From Corynebacterium singulare (GTDB taxonomy: Bacteria; Actinomycetota; Actinomycetes; Mycobacteriales; Mycobacteriaceae), in contig NZ_CP010827.1 of the NCBI RefSeq assembly GCF_000833575.1, positions 248,001-312,000 of the forward strand: a DNA stretch of 64,000 nucleotides, given 5' to 3'. Positions within the stretch are counted from its first letter, which is position 1. Every line of letters starts with the position of its first letter. Under the pieces are notes generated by a model. The model was not told the origin of the DNA. It did not search any database and worked only from the letters and a program-made list of their open reading frames with translations. The position numbers were made by a program, and so were the translations under genes. This document shows, piece by piece, positions 16,736 through 24,779 of the stretch.

Positions 16736-16845
16736 TGCAAGGCCCCGATATACAGTGCGGCCTGCCCCGGCGCACCCCCCCCGATGCCGGGTTACAGATG
16801 GCCCGCGCACACCCCCCCGAGGCGCGGGCCATCACCTATTTCTGC
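16736..16845 (+). ncRNA. 6C small RNA (two hairpins with C-run loops)
   Basis: Two successive hairpins have loops with runs of eight and seven cytosines. The first pairs CCCGGC with GCCGGG (about 16774-16799); the second pairs GGCCCGCGC with GCGCGGGCC (16800-16808 and 16822-16830). Two stem-loops with six or more C residues define the actinobacterial 6C RNA. From memory, its M. tuberculosis member (B11) lies between Rv3660c and Rv3661, the homologues of the ssd and HAD genes here. C-rich loops are thought to pair with G-rich ribosome-binding regions of target mRNAs. The 3' end is uncertain: no strong U-tract follows the second hairpin, and another small hairpin lies at 16860-16874. Confidence 0.85.
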
Positions 16846-16904
16846 CGAAACGGCGGTTGCCCGTTTTCAACGGGGTTAGGCCATAACACTCGCCGGTCGC
16901 AGCC

Positions 16905-18797
16905 TCAGCGCTTCGTTCGTGCGGCGCGCAGACCGTTCAAGATCACGATGACCTCGGCAACCTCGTGGACCAACACCACGGCCGCCAGGCCCAGCACGCC
17001 GGTTATCGCTAGTGGCATCAACACGATGATGATGGCCAGAGACAGCACGATGTTTTGGTTGATGATTCTGCTGCCTCGGCGGGCGTGCTGCAGCGCCTGG
17101 GGGATCAGCCGCAGATCGTGGCCGGTGAAGGCGACGTCAGCGGACTCGATCGCGGCGTCAGAGCCGGTCGCTCCCATCGCTATGCCCACCGTCGCGCCCG
17201 CCAGTGCCGGCGCGTCGTTGATGCCGTCGCCGATCATCGCCGTCGGCGTCTTGGAGGAGAGTTCGGCGACGATGCTTGCCTTGTCCTCCGGTCGCAGCTC
17301 GGCGCGCACGTCGTCGATTCCGGCGATTTCAGCCAGCGCCCGGGCGGTGCGAGTGTTGTCACCGGTGAGCATGCTTACTTCCACGTCGTTGTCGTGCAGG
17401 GCCTTCACGGCTTCGGGCACCTCGGGCCGCAACTCGTCGCGGACCCCGATCGCCCCGGCGAGAGCGTCATCGACGGTGACCAGGACGCAGGTCTGGCCCT
17501 CGGACTCCATGCGCTCAACGTCCGCTTTCAGTGGTCCAGCGTCGATCCATCGGGGGCTGCCCACCAGCACCCGTCGGCCTTCGACGGTGCCGCCGATGCC
17601 ATGCCCAGCTTCCTCGCTGATGTCCAGGGCAGCGGGTGCTTCGGGCCCCGCTGCCGCGATCGCCGCGGCGAGGGGGTGCGTCGATTGCTGCTCAACTGCC
17701 GCCGCGAAAGTAAGCACCTGCGCCCGATTGAATCCGTCTGCCGGGACCACGCTGGTAACCTCGGGCTGGTTGCGGGTGAGGGTTCCGGTCTTGTCCACCG
17801 CTAGGTGACGGATGCCGCCGAGCCGCTCGAACGCTGCGCCGGACTTGATGACCACGCCGAACTGGCTGGCTGCCCCGATCGCGGCCACGACTGTCAGCGG
17901 CACGGAGATCGCCAGCGCGCACGGCGACGCTGCGACCAGGACTACCAGCGCACGGGTGATCCACGTCTCAGGGTCGCCCAGCAGCGAGCCGATCACGCCG
18001 ACTAGCACCGCCAGGATCATTACCCCGGGCACGAGGGGCCGGGCAATCCGGTCGGCGATCCGGGCGCGGTCGCCCTTTTCCGCCTGCGCCTGCTCGACTA
18101 GGTCCACGAGTGTGGTCAGCGAGTTGTCCGTTCCAGCTGCGGTCGTCTCGACCTCCAGCGAACCGGCGGAGTTGATCGCTCCCGCAGGCACTTCGTCGCC
18201 GGGCGCAACCTCCTCCGGAATGGATTCTCCGGTGATCGCTGAGGTGTCAAGGCTGGAGCGCCCGGACCGAATGATGCCGTCCGTGGCGATCCGCTCCCCG
18301 GGGCGCACGAGCATTAGCTCGCCAACCTCGAGGTCCTTCGCTGCGACCTCGGCCGCTGTGCCGTCGCGCAACACCGTCGCGGTCTGCGGTACCAGCTTTA
18401 ACAGTGCCCGCAGTCCGCTTTGGGCCCGGTCCATCGCCTTGTCTTCCAGTGCCTCGGCGATCGAGTACAGGAACGCTAGCGCCGCGGCCTCTCCGACGTA
18501 ACCGAGGATTACCGCGCCGACCGCGCTGATCGTCATCAGCAAACCAATGCCGAGCTTGCGCTTCGTGACAAGGTTTCGGATCGCTCCAGGCGCGAACGTG
18601 TATGCGCCTAGCAGCAGACCGACCCAGAACAGTACTGTCGCGGGTGTCTCGAGCCCGGACCAGTCCAGCGCCAATCCTGTTATGAGGGCTACCCCGGAGA
18701 AGATCGGTAGCAGTAGCTCAGGGTCCTTCCACCATGGCCGATCGAGCTCGTCAATCTCCGTGGCGGGTTTGTGTTCGCATCCACATGCTGAACTCAT
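16905..18797 (-). CDS. Heavy-metal P1B-type ATPase exporter (CtpG/CadA-like)
   Basis: 630 residues from the ATG at 18797, which overlaps the regulator's stop (ATGA) and has AGGGAG upstream; 13 further codons upstream are open. The short N-terminus has a CGCEH metal-binding start but no full heavy-metal-associated domain. Core motifs are complete: TGES, SPCALA in the metal-channel helix (Zn/Cd/Pb type), DKTGTLT, the HP of the ATP-binding domain (STHPLA), and GDGINDAPAL. It pumps divalent soft metals out of the cell. In M. tuberculosis the CmtR sensor represses ctpG, so cadmium/lead efflux is the best guess. Part of a metal island inserted in a conserved gene block. Confidence 0.9.
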   Translation of the reverse strand: MSSACGCEHKPATEIDELDRPWWKDPELLLPIFSGVALITGLALDWSGLETPATVLFWVGLLLGAYTFAPGAIRNLVTKRKLGIGLLMTISAVGAVILGYVGEAAALAFLYSIAEALEDKAMDRAQSGLRALLKLVPQTATVLRDGTAAEVAAKDLEVGELMLVRPGERIATDGIIRSGRSSLDTSAITGESIPEEVAPGDEVPAGAINSAGSLEVETTAAGTDNSLTTLVDLVEQAQAEKGDRARIADRIARPLVPGVMILAVLVGVIGSLLGDPETWITRALVVLVAASPCALAISVPLTVVAAIGAASQFGVVIKSGAAFERLGGIRHLAVDKTGTLTRNQPEVTSVVPADGFNRAQVLTFAAAVEQQSTHPLAAAIAAAGPEAPAALDISEEAGHGIGGTVEGRRVLVGSPRWIDAGPLKADVERMESEGQTCVLVTVDDALAGAIGVRDELRPEVPEAVKALHDNDVEVSMLTGDNTRTARALAEIAGIDDVRAELRPEDKASIVAELSSKTPTAMIGDGINDAPALAGATVGIAMGATGSDAAIESADVAFTGHDLRLIPQALQHARRGSRIINQNIVLSLAIIIVLMPLAITGVLGLAAVVLVHEVAEVIVILNGLRAARTKR

Positions 18798-19153
18798 GCG
18801 TCCGCTCCCTTCTCGCCGCATCCGGGCACCGAGCACTCAGGGTCGATGCACGGGGCGTTTTCGTCGACGGCCAACGTCGCGTTTACCAGCGCGTTGAGCG
18901 CTGCCGTGAGGTGTGGATCGGCAATTTCGTAACGGGTCTTGCGGCCCTCCGGCTCGGCGACGATGATGCCGCAGTCACGCAGACAGGTCAGGTGGTTCGA
19001 GACGTTCGAGCGGGTCAGGTCCAAGTCGCGCGAAAGCACGGCCGGGTAGCTCGGGCCGTCGAGTAGGGTCATTAGAATTCGGGAACGCGTCGGATCGGCC
19101 ATGGCCCGGCCGAGCCGGTTCATGACGTCGAGGCGTGAAGCAATAGTCAGCAT
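18794..19153 (-). CDS. cmtR: ArsR/SmtB-family metal sensor repressor, CmtR-like
   Basis: 119-residue winged-helix repressor. The recognition region reads LDLTRSNVSNHLTCLRDCG, with cysteines spaced as in mycobacterial CmtR, whose Cd/Pb site uses two cysteines of this helix plus one near the C-terminus. Here the C-terminal tail DENAPCIDPECSVPGC offers several. ADPTRSRILMTLL is the family's helix-2 signature. It should bind its own promoter and release DNA when cadmium or lead is present, freeing the coupled ATPase gene. The message is probably leaderless: a TATATA-like -10 lies nine bases before the ATG. Confidence 0.88.
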   Translation of the reverse strand: MLTIASRLDVMNRLGRAMADPTRSRILMTLLDGPSYPAVLSRDLDLTRSNVSNHLTCLRDCGIIVAEPEGRKTRYEIADPHLTAALNALVNATLAVDENAPCIDPECSVPGCGEKGADA

Positions 19154-19154
19154 G

Positions 19155-19184
19155 TGCTGAACTATATAGCGAGTGATGAACTAT
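19155..19184. promoter_or_regulatory. Repeated operator-like sequence and promoter of the cmtR operon
   Basis: Two direct copies, TGCTGAACTAT (19155-19165) and TGATGAACTAT (19174-19184), are offset by 19 bases, about two helical turns. They flank and overlap the TATATA-type -10 region (19163-19168). A dimeric repressor bound here would cover the promoter. Confidence 0.55.
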
Positions 19185-19339
19185 GCCAAAGTGCGAAGAA
19201 CCCGCCGCTCGCTCTGGCGCTACCGGCGACGGTCGTCAGCAGCCCGCGACAACCGCGGCAACCGGCAGGAACTGCCTGCGTTTTGCGCATCGGCTAAGCT
19301 GCCTTCCCGCCGTATAAAGCGCAAAAAGGAGCAGTTGGC

Positions 19340-19995
19340 GTGACGGATTCGTTGGGTGCGCAGAAGATCCGTCGCGCGGTGCTGATTGTGACGCTGCTGA
19401 ACCTGGCCTACTTCTTCGTGGAGTTCGCCGGTTCGGTGGCCATTGGCTCCGCGTCCCTGTTCGCGGATTTCGCGGACTTCCTCGAAGACACCGCGATTAA
19501 CTTGCTGGTGTTTTCGCTGTGGCCTGGCCTGCGGCCCGCCGTCGCACGGCGGGAAGCGTGCTCGCCGCGCTGATCCTCATCCCGGCCATCGCCGCGATTG
19601 TCACCCTGGTGGCCAAAATCATGAACCCGGTCGCACCGTCGCCGGAGGGGCTGACGGGTATCGCAATCGGCGCCCTGATTGTCAACGTCATCTGCGCGAT
19701 CCTGCTGCAGCTGCGCAATGAAGGCTCGTCACTCGCCACTGGTGCCTGGCTGGCAGCGCGCAACGACGCGTTGGCGAACATCCTCATCATCGCCGCCGGC
19801 CTGCTCACCTTCGTGTGGGAGACCGCCTGGTTCGACATCATCGTCGGCGCGATCATCGCCGCGATCAACCTGTCCGCAGCCAAGGAAGTGTGGGAGGCCT
19901 CCCGTAAGGAGCACGACTTCGTCGAGGACGCCTTCGCCGATCAAAGCGCGAAACTGCTAAACATTTCGCACTTTAATTCTCACTTTGAAGGTTAA
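19340..19995 (+). pseudogene. Cation transporter (CDF-like) gene broken by a frameshift
   Basis: The first frame (GTG at 19340, GGAG upstream) encodes an N-terminus typical of small cation-diffusion-type transporters: LLNLAYFFVEFAGSVAIGSA then SLFADFADFLEDTAINLLVF. It then turns into a non-family tail and stops at 19573. The second frame, from about 19519, resumes with membrane segments (SVLAALILIPAIAAIVTLVA; NALANILIIAAGLLTF with the usual AARND) and ends naturally at 19995. Joining the two at 19510-19520 needs one missing base and restores a protein of about 218 residues. It is the third gene of the metal island and is probably inactive in this genome, unless the shift is a sequencing error or programmed. 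Confidence 0.8.
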
Positions 19996-20231
19996 TCGGC
20001 GAATAAAGGCAGGTAGTGAAAGTGCGAAACGTGATCGGCTTTCATTCGCGACCCCCAATCTCTTCTTATGCTTCATTTGGGGCTCTAGGTCACCACCAGA
20101 GCTCCGAGTTTCACAGGGTATTTGTTGAAGGGCTAACTAAAGCAACCAGAAAGTGCAGTTTTGGTACGAGTTATCCACAGGTAGCGAAGTGGCCCTAGCA
20201 CCCGTGTAGAGCGCTCGCGCATGCTTCAGGC

Positions 20232-21251
20232 ATGAGCACATTTCACCTTCTCATCGCCGTCGGAGACTCAGCTTTGCGCGCCGAAGCCGCCTCGACCGCT
20301 GCGGCCAGTACCGCGGAGGTCAGCAGCGTCGAAGATCCGCGTGATTTTCCGCGCTACCTGCCCAAAGTAGATGCGGTCTTGGCAGATTCGCTGACGGCAA
20401 GCCTCGTGGGCAGCCACCCGCGGGTCTATTTTCTGGCACCGGATCCGGGGCCCATTGATTACGAAGCAGCATTGCGCTGTCATGCATCGGCGGCGTTTAT
20501 TCTGCCTGCGCAATCGAAGGAACTGTTGGCAGCCCTAGCAGCCGATACCCACCCTGAGACGCCAACGGCGTCCGCGGGGCTGACCATTGCGGTTACTGGC
20601 TCGGCCGGTGGGATAGGCACCTCCACACTGGCAGCAGCGCTGGCGCGCCATGCGGGAGCTGCACTACTCGTGGATGCCTCGCCCTATTCCGGTGGCCTCG
20701 ATCTCTTACTTGGTGTGGAGAACAAACCCGGCGCGCGCTGGCCAGATCTTGCTGCAGGAACAGGAACGGTGGACCCAGGAGATCTTGCTCGCGCCCTGCC
20801 CACTACGCCGGACGGGATTGCCGTGCTTTCAGCAGCGCGTACCACTAGTGCCGGTGCCACCGCACTGAGTGCCACTCGACGCGCGGCAATTATGCAGGCA
20901 GCGTGCGCGCATCCGGACATTGTGGTGGTGGATTGCCCGCCGTGGGATATTCCGGATACCGCGGACCACGTTGTGGTGGTGACCGCAGCGGAGGTGCGCT
21001 CGGCCGCTGCATGCGCGGAAATCGTTGCTGAATTGCGCGCGCGGCCCCAGGAGTGCTCCGTGGTGCTGCGGCACAGGCAGTGGTCGGGGATTGATGAGGG
21101 GGATATCGCCAAGCTCACGCACGCTGACCCTGTGACGGAGTTGCCGACGGTACGTGGGCTCACGCGTGTGGTGGAGACCGGGGGACTTCCGCAGCGCCTG
21201 CCGCGCCCTCTTTCGCGCGCGGCGAAGGACGTCTGGGAGGTGCTGGTATGA
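20232..21251 (+). CDS. ssd: Septum-site-determining protein Ssd (MinD/CpaE-like ATPase)
   Basis: 339 residues. An N-terminal receiver-like region (about 1-110) precedes a MinD/ParA-type ATPase domain starting TIAVTGSAGGIGTSTLAAAL. Its deviant Walker A lacks the usual lysine pair (GGIGTST), so nucleotide hydrolysis is questionable. Later ATPase features are LLVDASPYSGGLDLLLG and VVVDCPPW. In M. tuberculosis Rv3660c (ssd) affects septation, yet the gene heads a tad-like pilus operon, where CpaE/TadZ proteins place the secretion machine. The same layout here supports a polar-localisation role. It overlaps tadA by four bases. A DnaA-box-like sequence lies about 50 bases upstream. Confidence 0.85.
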   Translation: MSTFHLLIAVGDSALRAEAASTAAASTAEVSSVEDPRDFPRYLPKVDAVLADSLTASLVGSHPRVYFLAPDPGPIDYEAALRCHASAAFILPAQSKELLAALAADTHPETPTASAGLTIAVTGSAGGIGTSTLAAALARHAGAALLVDASPYSGGLDLLLGVENKPGARWPDLAAGTGTVDPGDLARALPTTPDGIAVLSAARTTSAGATALSATRRAAIMQAACAHPDIVVVDCPPWDIPDTADHVVVVTAAEVRSAAACAEIVAELRARPQECSVVLRHRQWSGIDEGDIAKLTHADPVTELPTVRGLTRVVETGGLPQRLPRPLSRAAKDVWEVLV

Positions 21252-22384
21252 GTCTCATCGATACGATGCGCACCATCGTGGCCACGGAGCCACAGCTAGC
21301 GCATGATGCGTCGGCGCTGGCCCGTCGGATTAGAGAGGAAGCCGGCGTGATTAGTGATGTGGATGTGCTCGATCTCCTTCAGCGCCTTCGCCACGATTCC
21401 TTGGGGTTGGGATTACTGGAGCCGGTGCTGTCGCTGCCGGGGCTGACCGATGTCGTGGTCAACGGGCCCGATTCCTGCTTCGTGGATTGCGGCCAGGGTC
21501 TGGTGCGCAGGGAGGTAGGTTTCGCCGACGACGCAGAGGTACGTCAGCTCGCGACACGGCTGGCAGCTGTTGCCGGCGTGCGGCTCGATGATGCGCAGCC
21601 TTTTGCCGATGGCCGCCTGACCCGCCTTGACGGTACTCACATTCGCCTCCATGCGCTGTTGGCACCGCCCTCGGCGAGCGGGACGTGCATCAGCCTGCGA
21701 GTGCTGCGCCAAGCCCAGACGAGCCTGGACCAGCTCGTGGCCAACGGCAGCATTGATAAATCGGTGGAAGGGCTGCTTCGGGGGATCGTCGATAAGCGCG
21801 CGTCCTTCTTGGTGACCGGCGGCACTGGTTCAGGAAAGACCACGCTGTTGGCAGCGCTTTTAGGCTGTGTCCCGGAGACAGAGCGCCTGCTTATCATCGA
21901 GGACACCCCGGAGCTCGCGCCGGCGCATCCGCACGTGGTGACGCTGGTGTCGCGCCGGGCAAATGCGGAAGGCAGAGGCGAGATTTCGATGTCGCTCCTG
22001 TTGCGCCAGGCGCTGCGCATGCGCCCAGACCGCATCGTGGTGGGGGAAATTCGCGGTGCGGAAGTCGTGGAACTACTCGCGGCGCTTAACACCGGGCACG
22101 ATGGCGGTGCCGGTACGGTCCACGCCAACTCCGTGGACGAGGTTCCGGCGCGCATGGAAGCGCTGGCTGCCCTCGGCGGTCTGGATCGCGTGGCCTTGCA
22201 TTCGCAGCTGGCTGCCGCGGTGCACGTGGTACTTGGTATGGAACGAGGCCCCGAAGGTCGGCGCTTGGCACACATCGGTGTGCTGGACGGCAATCCGGTG
22301 ACACCCCAGCTGGTGTGGACCACCGACGATGGGCCACGCCCTGGGTTTGACGAGCTGTGTGCACGAATGGGAGTTAAGCCATGA
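21248..22384 (+). CDS. tadA: Tad/type II secretion ATPase TadA (CpaF/VirB11 family)
   Basis: 378 residues. Walker A GGTGSGKTT near residue 196, the Asp box LLIIEDTPEL, a Walker B-type stretch RPDRIVVGEIRG, and His box GHDGGAGTVHANS are all in order. The N-terminal domain contains LPGLTDVVVNGPDSCFVD, typical of CpaF. It forms a hexameric cytoplasmic ATPase that drives pilus or secretion assembly through TadB/TadC. It overlaps both neighbours by four bases within the ssd-tad operon (Rv3659c equivalent). Confidence 0.92.
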   Translation: MSLIDTMRTIVATEPQLAHDASALARRIREEAGVISDVDVLDLLQRLRHDSLGLGLLEPVLSLPGLTDVVVNGPDSCFVDCGQGLVRREVGFADDAEVRQLATRLAAVAGVRLDDAQPFADGRLTRLDGTHIRLHALLAPPSASGTCISLRVLRQAQTSLDQLVANGSIDKSVEGLLRGIVDKRASFLVTGGTGSGKTTLLAALLGCVPETERLLIIEDTPELAPAHPHVVTLVSRRANAEGRGEISMSLLLRQALRMRPDRIVVGEIRGAEVVELLAALNTGHDGGAGTVHANSVDEVPARMEALAALGGLDRVALHSQLAAAVHVVLGMERGPEGRRLAHIGVLDGNPVTPQLVWTTDDGPRPGFDELCARMGVKP

Positions 22385-23133
22385 TGTGGCTGTATCTCGC
22401 CGCGGCTTGCCTCTTGTCGCCGCCGGGTTCCAAGGCACGGTTGAGCGCACCGAAGCCACGGTCAGTAGCGCCCGCTGTGCTTTTCCTTGCCGTGGGCTGT
22501 TTCGTGTTCTTTGGGCGTCCAACCGTGGTGATAGCTGTTGGCTGCATCCTGGCGTGCGCGCTGTGGTTTGCCCATGACCTTGCCGCCTCACGTCGTGAGC
22601 GCCGCGGTGCTCAGGCCTTGGCCACTTACTTTGGCACCCTTGCCGCGGAGTTGCGCGCCGGCTCCACTACCAGCGGTGCCTTGCGCCGCGGTGCGGACTC
22701 GCTTCCTGAATCCACACCGGACAACCTCCGCAGCGCACTGAGCACGGCGGCAGGTTTGGCAGCTCAAGGTGGGTCGCCTGGGGCAGCACTCACCACGACA
22801 GAGCTTTCTCGCTTCGCCGCACTGCTCAATGTCTCCGGGCGCCATGGTGTGGCCCTGGCTTCCCTTATTGAACAGGCCCAAAGCCAACTCGATACGGCAC
22901 AGCGGCATGCCCGTGAAACCGCAGCGTCCCTGCAAGGGCCGCAGGCCACAGCACTGATTCTGGCGTTTCTACCGGTGGCGGGAATTCTCATGGGTGGTGC
23001 CATGGGAGCGGATTCCCTCGGCTTCCTCTTGGGTGGTGGAGTAGGCGGGGTGCTTCTTGATGTCGGCGTGGCCCTCGTGTGTATCGGCTTCACCTGGTCT
23101 CGCCTCATCCTGCGGAAGGCGGCGCGACGATGA
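22381..23133 (+). CDS. tadB: Tad membrane platform protein TadB (type II secretion F domain)
   Basis: 250 residues. Hydrophobic segments lie at the N-terminus (about 15-65) and C-terminus (about 198-245). Between them is the cytoplasmic helical GSPII_F-like region (AAELRAGSTTSGALRRGADS; LAAQGGSPGAALTTTELSRF). This inner-membrane protein couples the TadA ATPase to the pilin. It overlaps tadA and tadC by four bases each, so the products are made in fixed ratio. Corresponds to Rv3658c. Confidence 0.85.
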   Translation: MMWLYLAAACLLSPPGSKARLSAPKPRSVAPAVLFLAVGCFVFFGRPTVVIAVGCILACALWFAHDLAASRRERRGAQALATYFGTLAAELRAGSTTSGALRRGADSLPESTPDNLRSALSTAAGLAAQGGSPGAALTTTELSRFAALLNVSGRHGVALASLIEQAQSQLDTAQRHARETAASLQGPQATALILAFLPVAGILMGGAMGADSLGFLLGGGVGGVLLDVGVALVCIGFTWSRLILRKAARR

Positions 23134-23678
23134 CTAGCTACCTAGCTGCTGTGCTCCTCGCGGCTGCCCTGGCTGTGGCCACCTCTTCTCCGGCTGGCCG
23201 CGTGGGCCTGGGTACAACCGGCACACCACGGCCGAAAACTCCCCGCGACGGTCCGGACTATGGCCCGCTCGATGCCGCGAGTGACCTCGAGCTTTTCGCC
23301 GCCTGCCTGGAGGCTGGCCTTTCGCTGCGCACGGCAGTCGCGGCAGTGGGGGAAGCCTCGTCCCCCTGGAAGGAAGCAGCCGCCCTGGTGGGGGTTGGCG
23401 TTCCGATGAAAAGCGTATTGCAAGCACTGGCGAGCCAGCCGCACCTGGTGGAGCTCGTGCGGCTGGCACAGCTCTCGGGTGAATCCGGCACTGCCATGGC
23501 TACTGGGTGCCACCGTCTGGTGGCGCAGCTGCGCGCCGAAGCCTCGGCGCAGGCAACCGCACAGGCAGAGCGCGCCGGAGTGTTCATCGCCGCGCCGCTC
23601 GCCGCCTGTTTCTTACCCGCATTCCTGGTCTTAGGCCTGGTGCCCGTCATCATCAGCCTGGGCCAGCAACTCTTATAA
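23130..23678 (+). CDS. Tad membrane platform protein TadC-like (type II secretion F domain)
   Basis: 182 residues from the ATG at 23130, which overlaps the tadB stop as ATGA; a longer in-frame start at 23079 would lie inside tadB and is less likely. An N-terminal hydrophobic segment (YLAAVLLAAALAVATS) is followed by a short F-domain core (LELFAACLEAGLSLRTAV; VRLAQLSGESGTAMATGCHR) and a C-terminal membrane hairpin. Shorter than proteobacterial TadC, as usual in actinobacteria (Rv3657c). It partners TadB in the membrane. Confidence 0.8.
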   Translation: MTSYLAAVLLAAALAVATSSPAGRVGLGTTGTPRPKTPRDGPDYGPLDAASDLELFAACLEAGLSLRTAVAAVGEASSPWKEAAALVGVGVPMKSVLQALASQPHLVELVRLAQLSGESGTAMATGCHRLVAQLRAEASAQATAQAERAGVFIAAPLAACFLPAFLVLGLVPVIISLGQQLL

Positions 23679-23718
23679 AGCACAACGCACAAATATCACA
23701 CGAAAGTTAGGTACAATC

Positions 23719-23907
23719 ATGCAGAAAACACGCACTATCCAGGCGCAATTGGCTAATGAGGACGGGATGTCCACGATTGAATACGCCATGGGAAGTTTGG
23801 CCGCAGCAGCCCTTGCCGCGGTGCTCTACGCCGTGGTCAATGGTGGTCAAGTCACCAGCGCTATCACCTCCATCATTACTGACGCGCTCTCCAATACACC
23901 GGTCTAA
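23719..23907 (+). CDS. Flp-like pilin (DUF4244, Rv3656c type)
   Basis: 62-residue prepilin. A short basic leader ends in glycine just before MSTIEYAMG; the glutamate at the fifth position of the mature chain and the following hydrophobic helix (SLAAAALAAVLYAVVN) are hallmarks of type IV/Flp prepilins cut by a prepilin peptidase. No prepilin peptidase gene is in this window. It is probably the main structural subunit of the pilus built by TadABC. Its stop codon overlaps the start of the next gene by one base. Confidence 0.85.
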   Translation: MQKTRTIQAQLANEDGMSTIEYAMGSLAAAALAAVLYAVVNGGQVTSAITSIITDALSNTPV

Positions 23908-24230
23908 TGCGCGCGCTTGACGACGCCGGCTCCGTCACCATCGAAGCAGCCCTCTCGTTGGCCTCTCTGGTTATCGTTGCCGCGGGAATCGTGGGCGGTA
24001 TAGCAACCCTGTCTGCCCACCTCGCTGCCATCGATGCCGCGGGCGCTGCTGCTCGATCCGCCGCCATCGGCGTGGACTATCACCGCGATGGCGTTGACAT
24101 CACCTTCACTGAAAGCTCCGGCCTTATTACTGCAGAAGCTGCCGTACCTGCACCTTTAGGTACCATGCGGGCGCAGGCGGTCTTCCCCGCAGAGATGGGT
24201 GCCGGCACAGCAGAGGAGGTTCGACGGTGA
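23907..24230 (+). CDS. TadE-like pseudopilin (Rv3655c type)
   Basis: 107 residues. DDAGSVTIEAALSLASLVIV is the TadE signature: a short leader, glutamate at about plus 5, and a hydrophobic helix. The rest, about 70 residues, would lie outside the membrane. Such minor pilins prime or cap Tad pili. It is packed between the pilin (one-base overlap) and the next TadE-like gene (four-base overlap). Confidence 0.8.
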   Translation: MRALDDAGSVTIEAALSLASLVIVAAGIVGGIATLSAHLAAIDAAGAAARSAAIGVDYHRDGVDITFTESSGLITAEAAVPAPLGTMRAQAVFPAEMGAGTAEEVRR

Positions 24231-24571
24231 GGCGTCGTCAGCCCGGGCGTTTGAAACCTCTGGGCGGCGAGGACGGCTATGCCACCGTCGTCACCGCCGG
24301 AATCATCGCCGCGGTGACCTCGCTGTTACTGGCGGTCGCAGCAGTAGGTGCAGCCGTTGCCGCACGCCATACTGCACAGGTGGCGGCGGACCTCGCCGCC
24401 GTGGCCGGTGCGTGGGATCTGGCCAAGGGCAGGGACGCCTGCTCGAAAGCTGAGGAGGTTGCCGCTTTAAACAACGCGCGCCTTGACTCCTGTGCCGTTG
24501 ATGACCGCGACGTTGAAGTCACCGCGCTGATACGCGGCCGCAGTGCCATCGCCCGCGCCGGCCCAATCTAA
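24227..24571 (+). CDS. Rv3654c-family TadE-like protein
   Basis: 114 residues. A basic N-terminus is followed by GEDGYATVVTAGIIAAVTSL and a long alanine-rich helix (AAVGAAVAARHTAQVAADLA AVAGAW region, about 45-65), the pattern of the small secreted proteins that end the mycobacterial ssd-tad operon. A pair of cysteines in the C-terminal part (DACSKAEE and LDSCAVDD) may form a disulfide outside the cell. It is the last gene of the operon; an imperfect hairpin follows. Confidence 0.75.
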   Translation: MRRRQPGRLKPLGGEDGYATVVTAGIIAAVTSLLLAVAAVGAAVAARHTAQVAADLAAVAGAWDLAKGRDACSKAEEVAALNNARLDSCAVDDRDVEVTALIRGRSAIARAGPI

Positions 24572-24600
24572 GAGGATTCCGCGCATTTAGAGTTGGGAAA

Positions 24601-24670
24601 ATGCACTCGCGTGGGGTTTCGTTGCTACAGGTGCCAGTGGAACAACGAGTTACGTCCACGTGAGGTGCAT
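24601..24670. repeat. Imperfect nested inverted repeat after the tad operon
   Basis: An outer pair (ATGCACTCGCGTGG against CCACGTGAGGTGCAT, one bulge and a mismatch) encloses an inner pair CGTTG/CAACG. The folded RNA would be about 68 bases long, starting 30 bases after the last tad gene. No U-tract follows, so it is more likely an mRNA end stabiliser or an uncharacterised element than a simple terminator. Confidence 0.45.
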
Positions 24671-24779
24671 TCCGTAACAGAATTCACTATTTATGCTGGT
24701 TAAAGTGATTGACAGGCCCAAATGGAGAGTAAATACTTGAAGAGTCTCTCGTTCTCTTATCTCTCGAAAGGTCTAAGCA

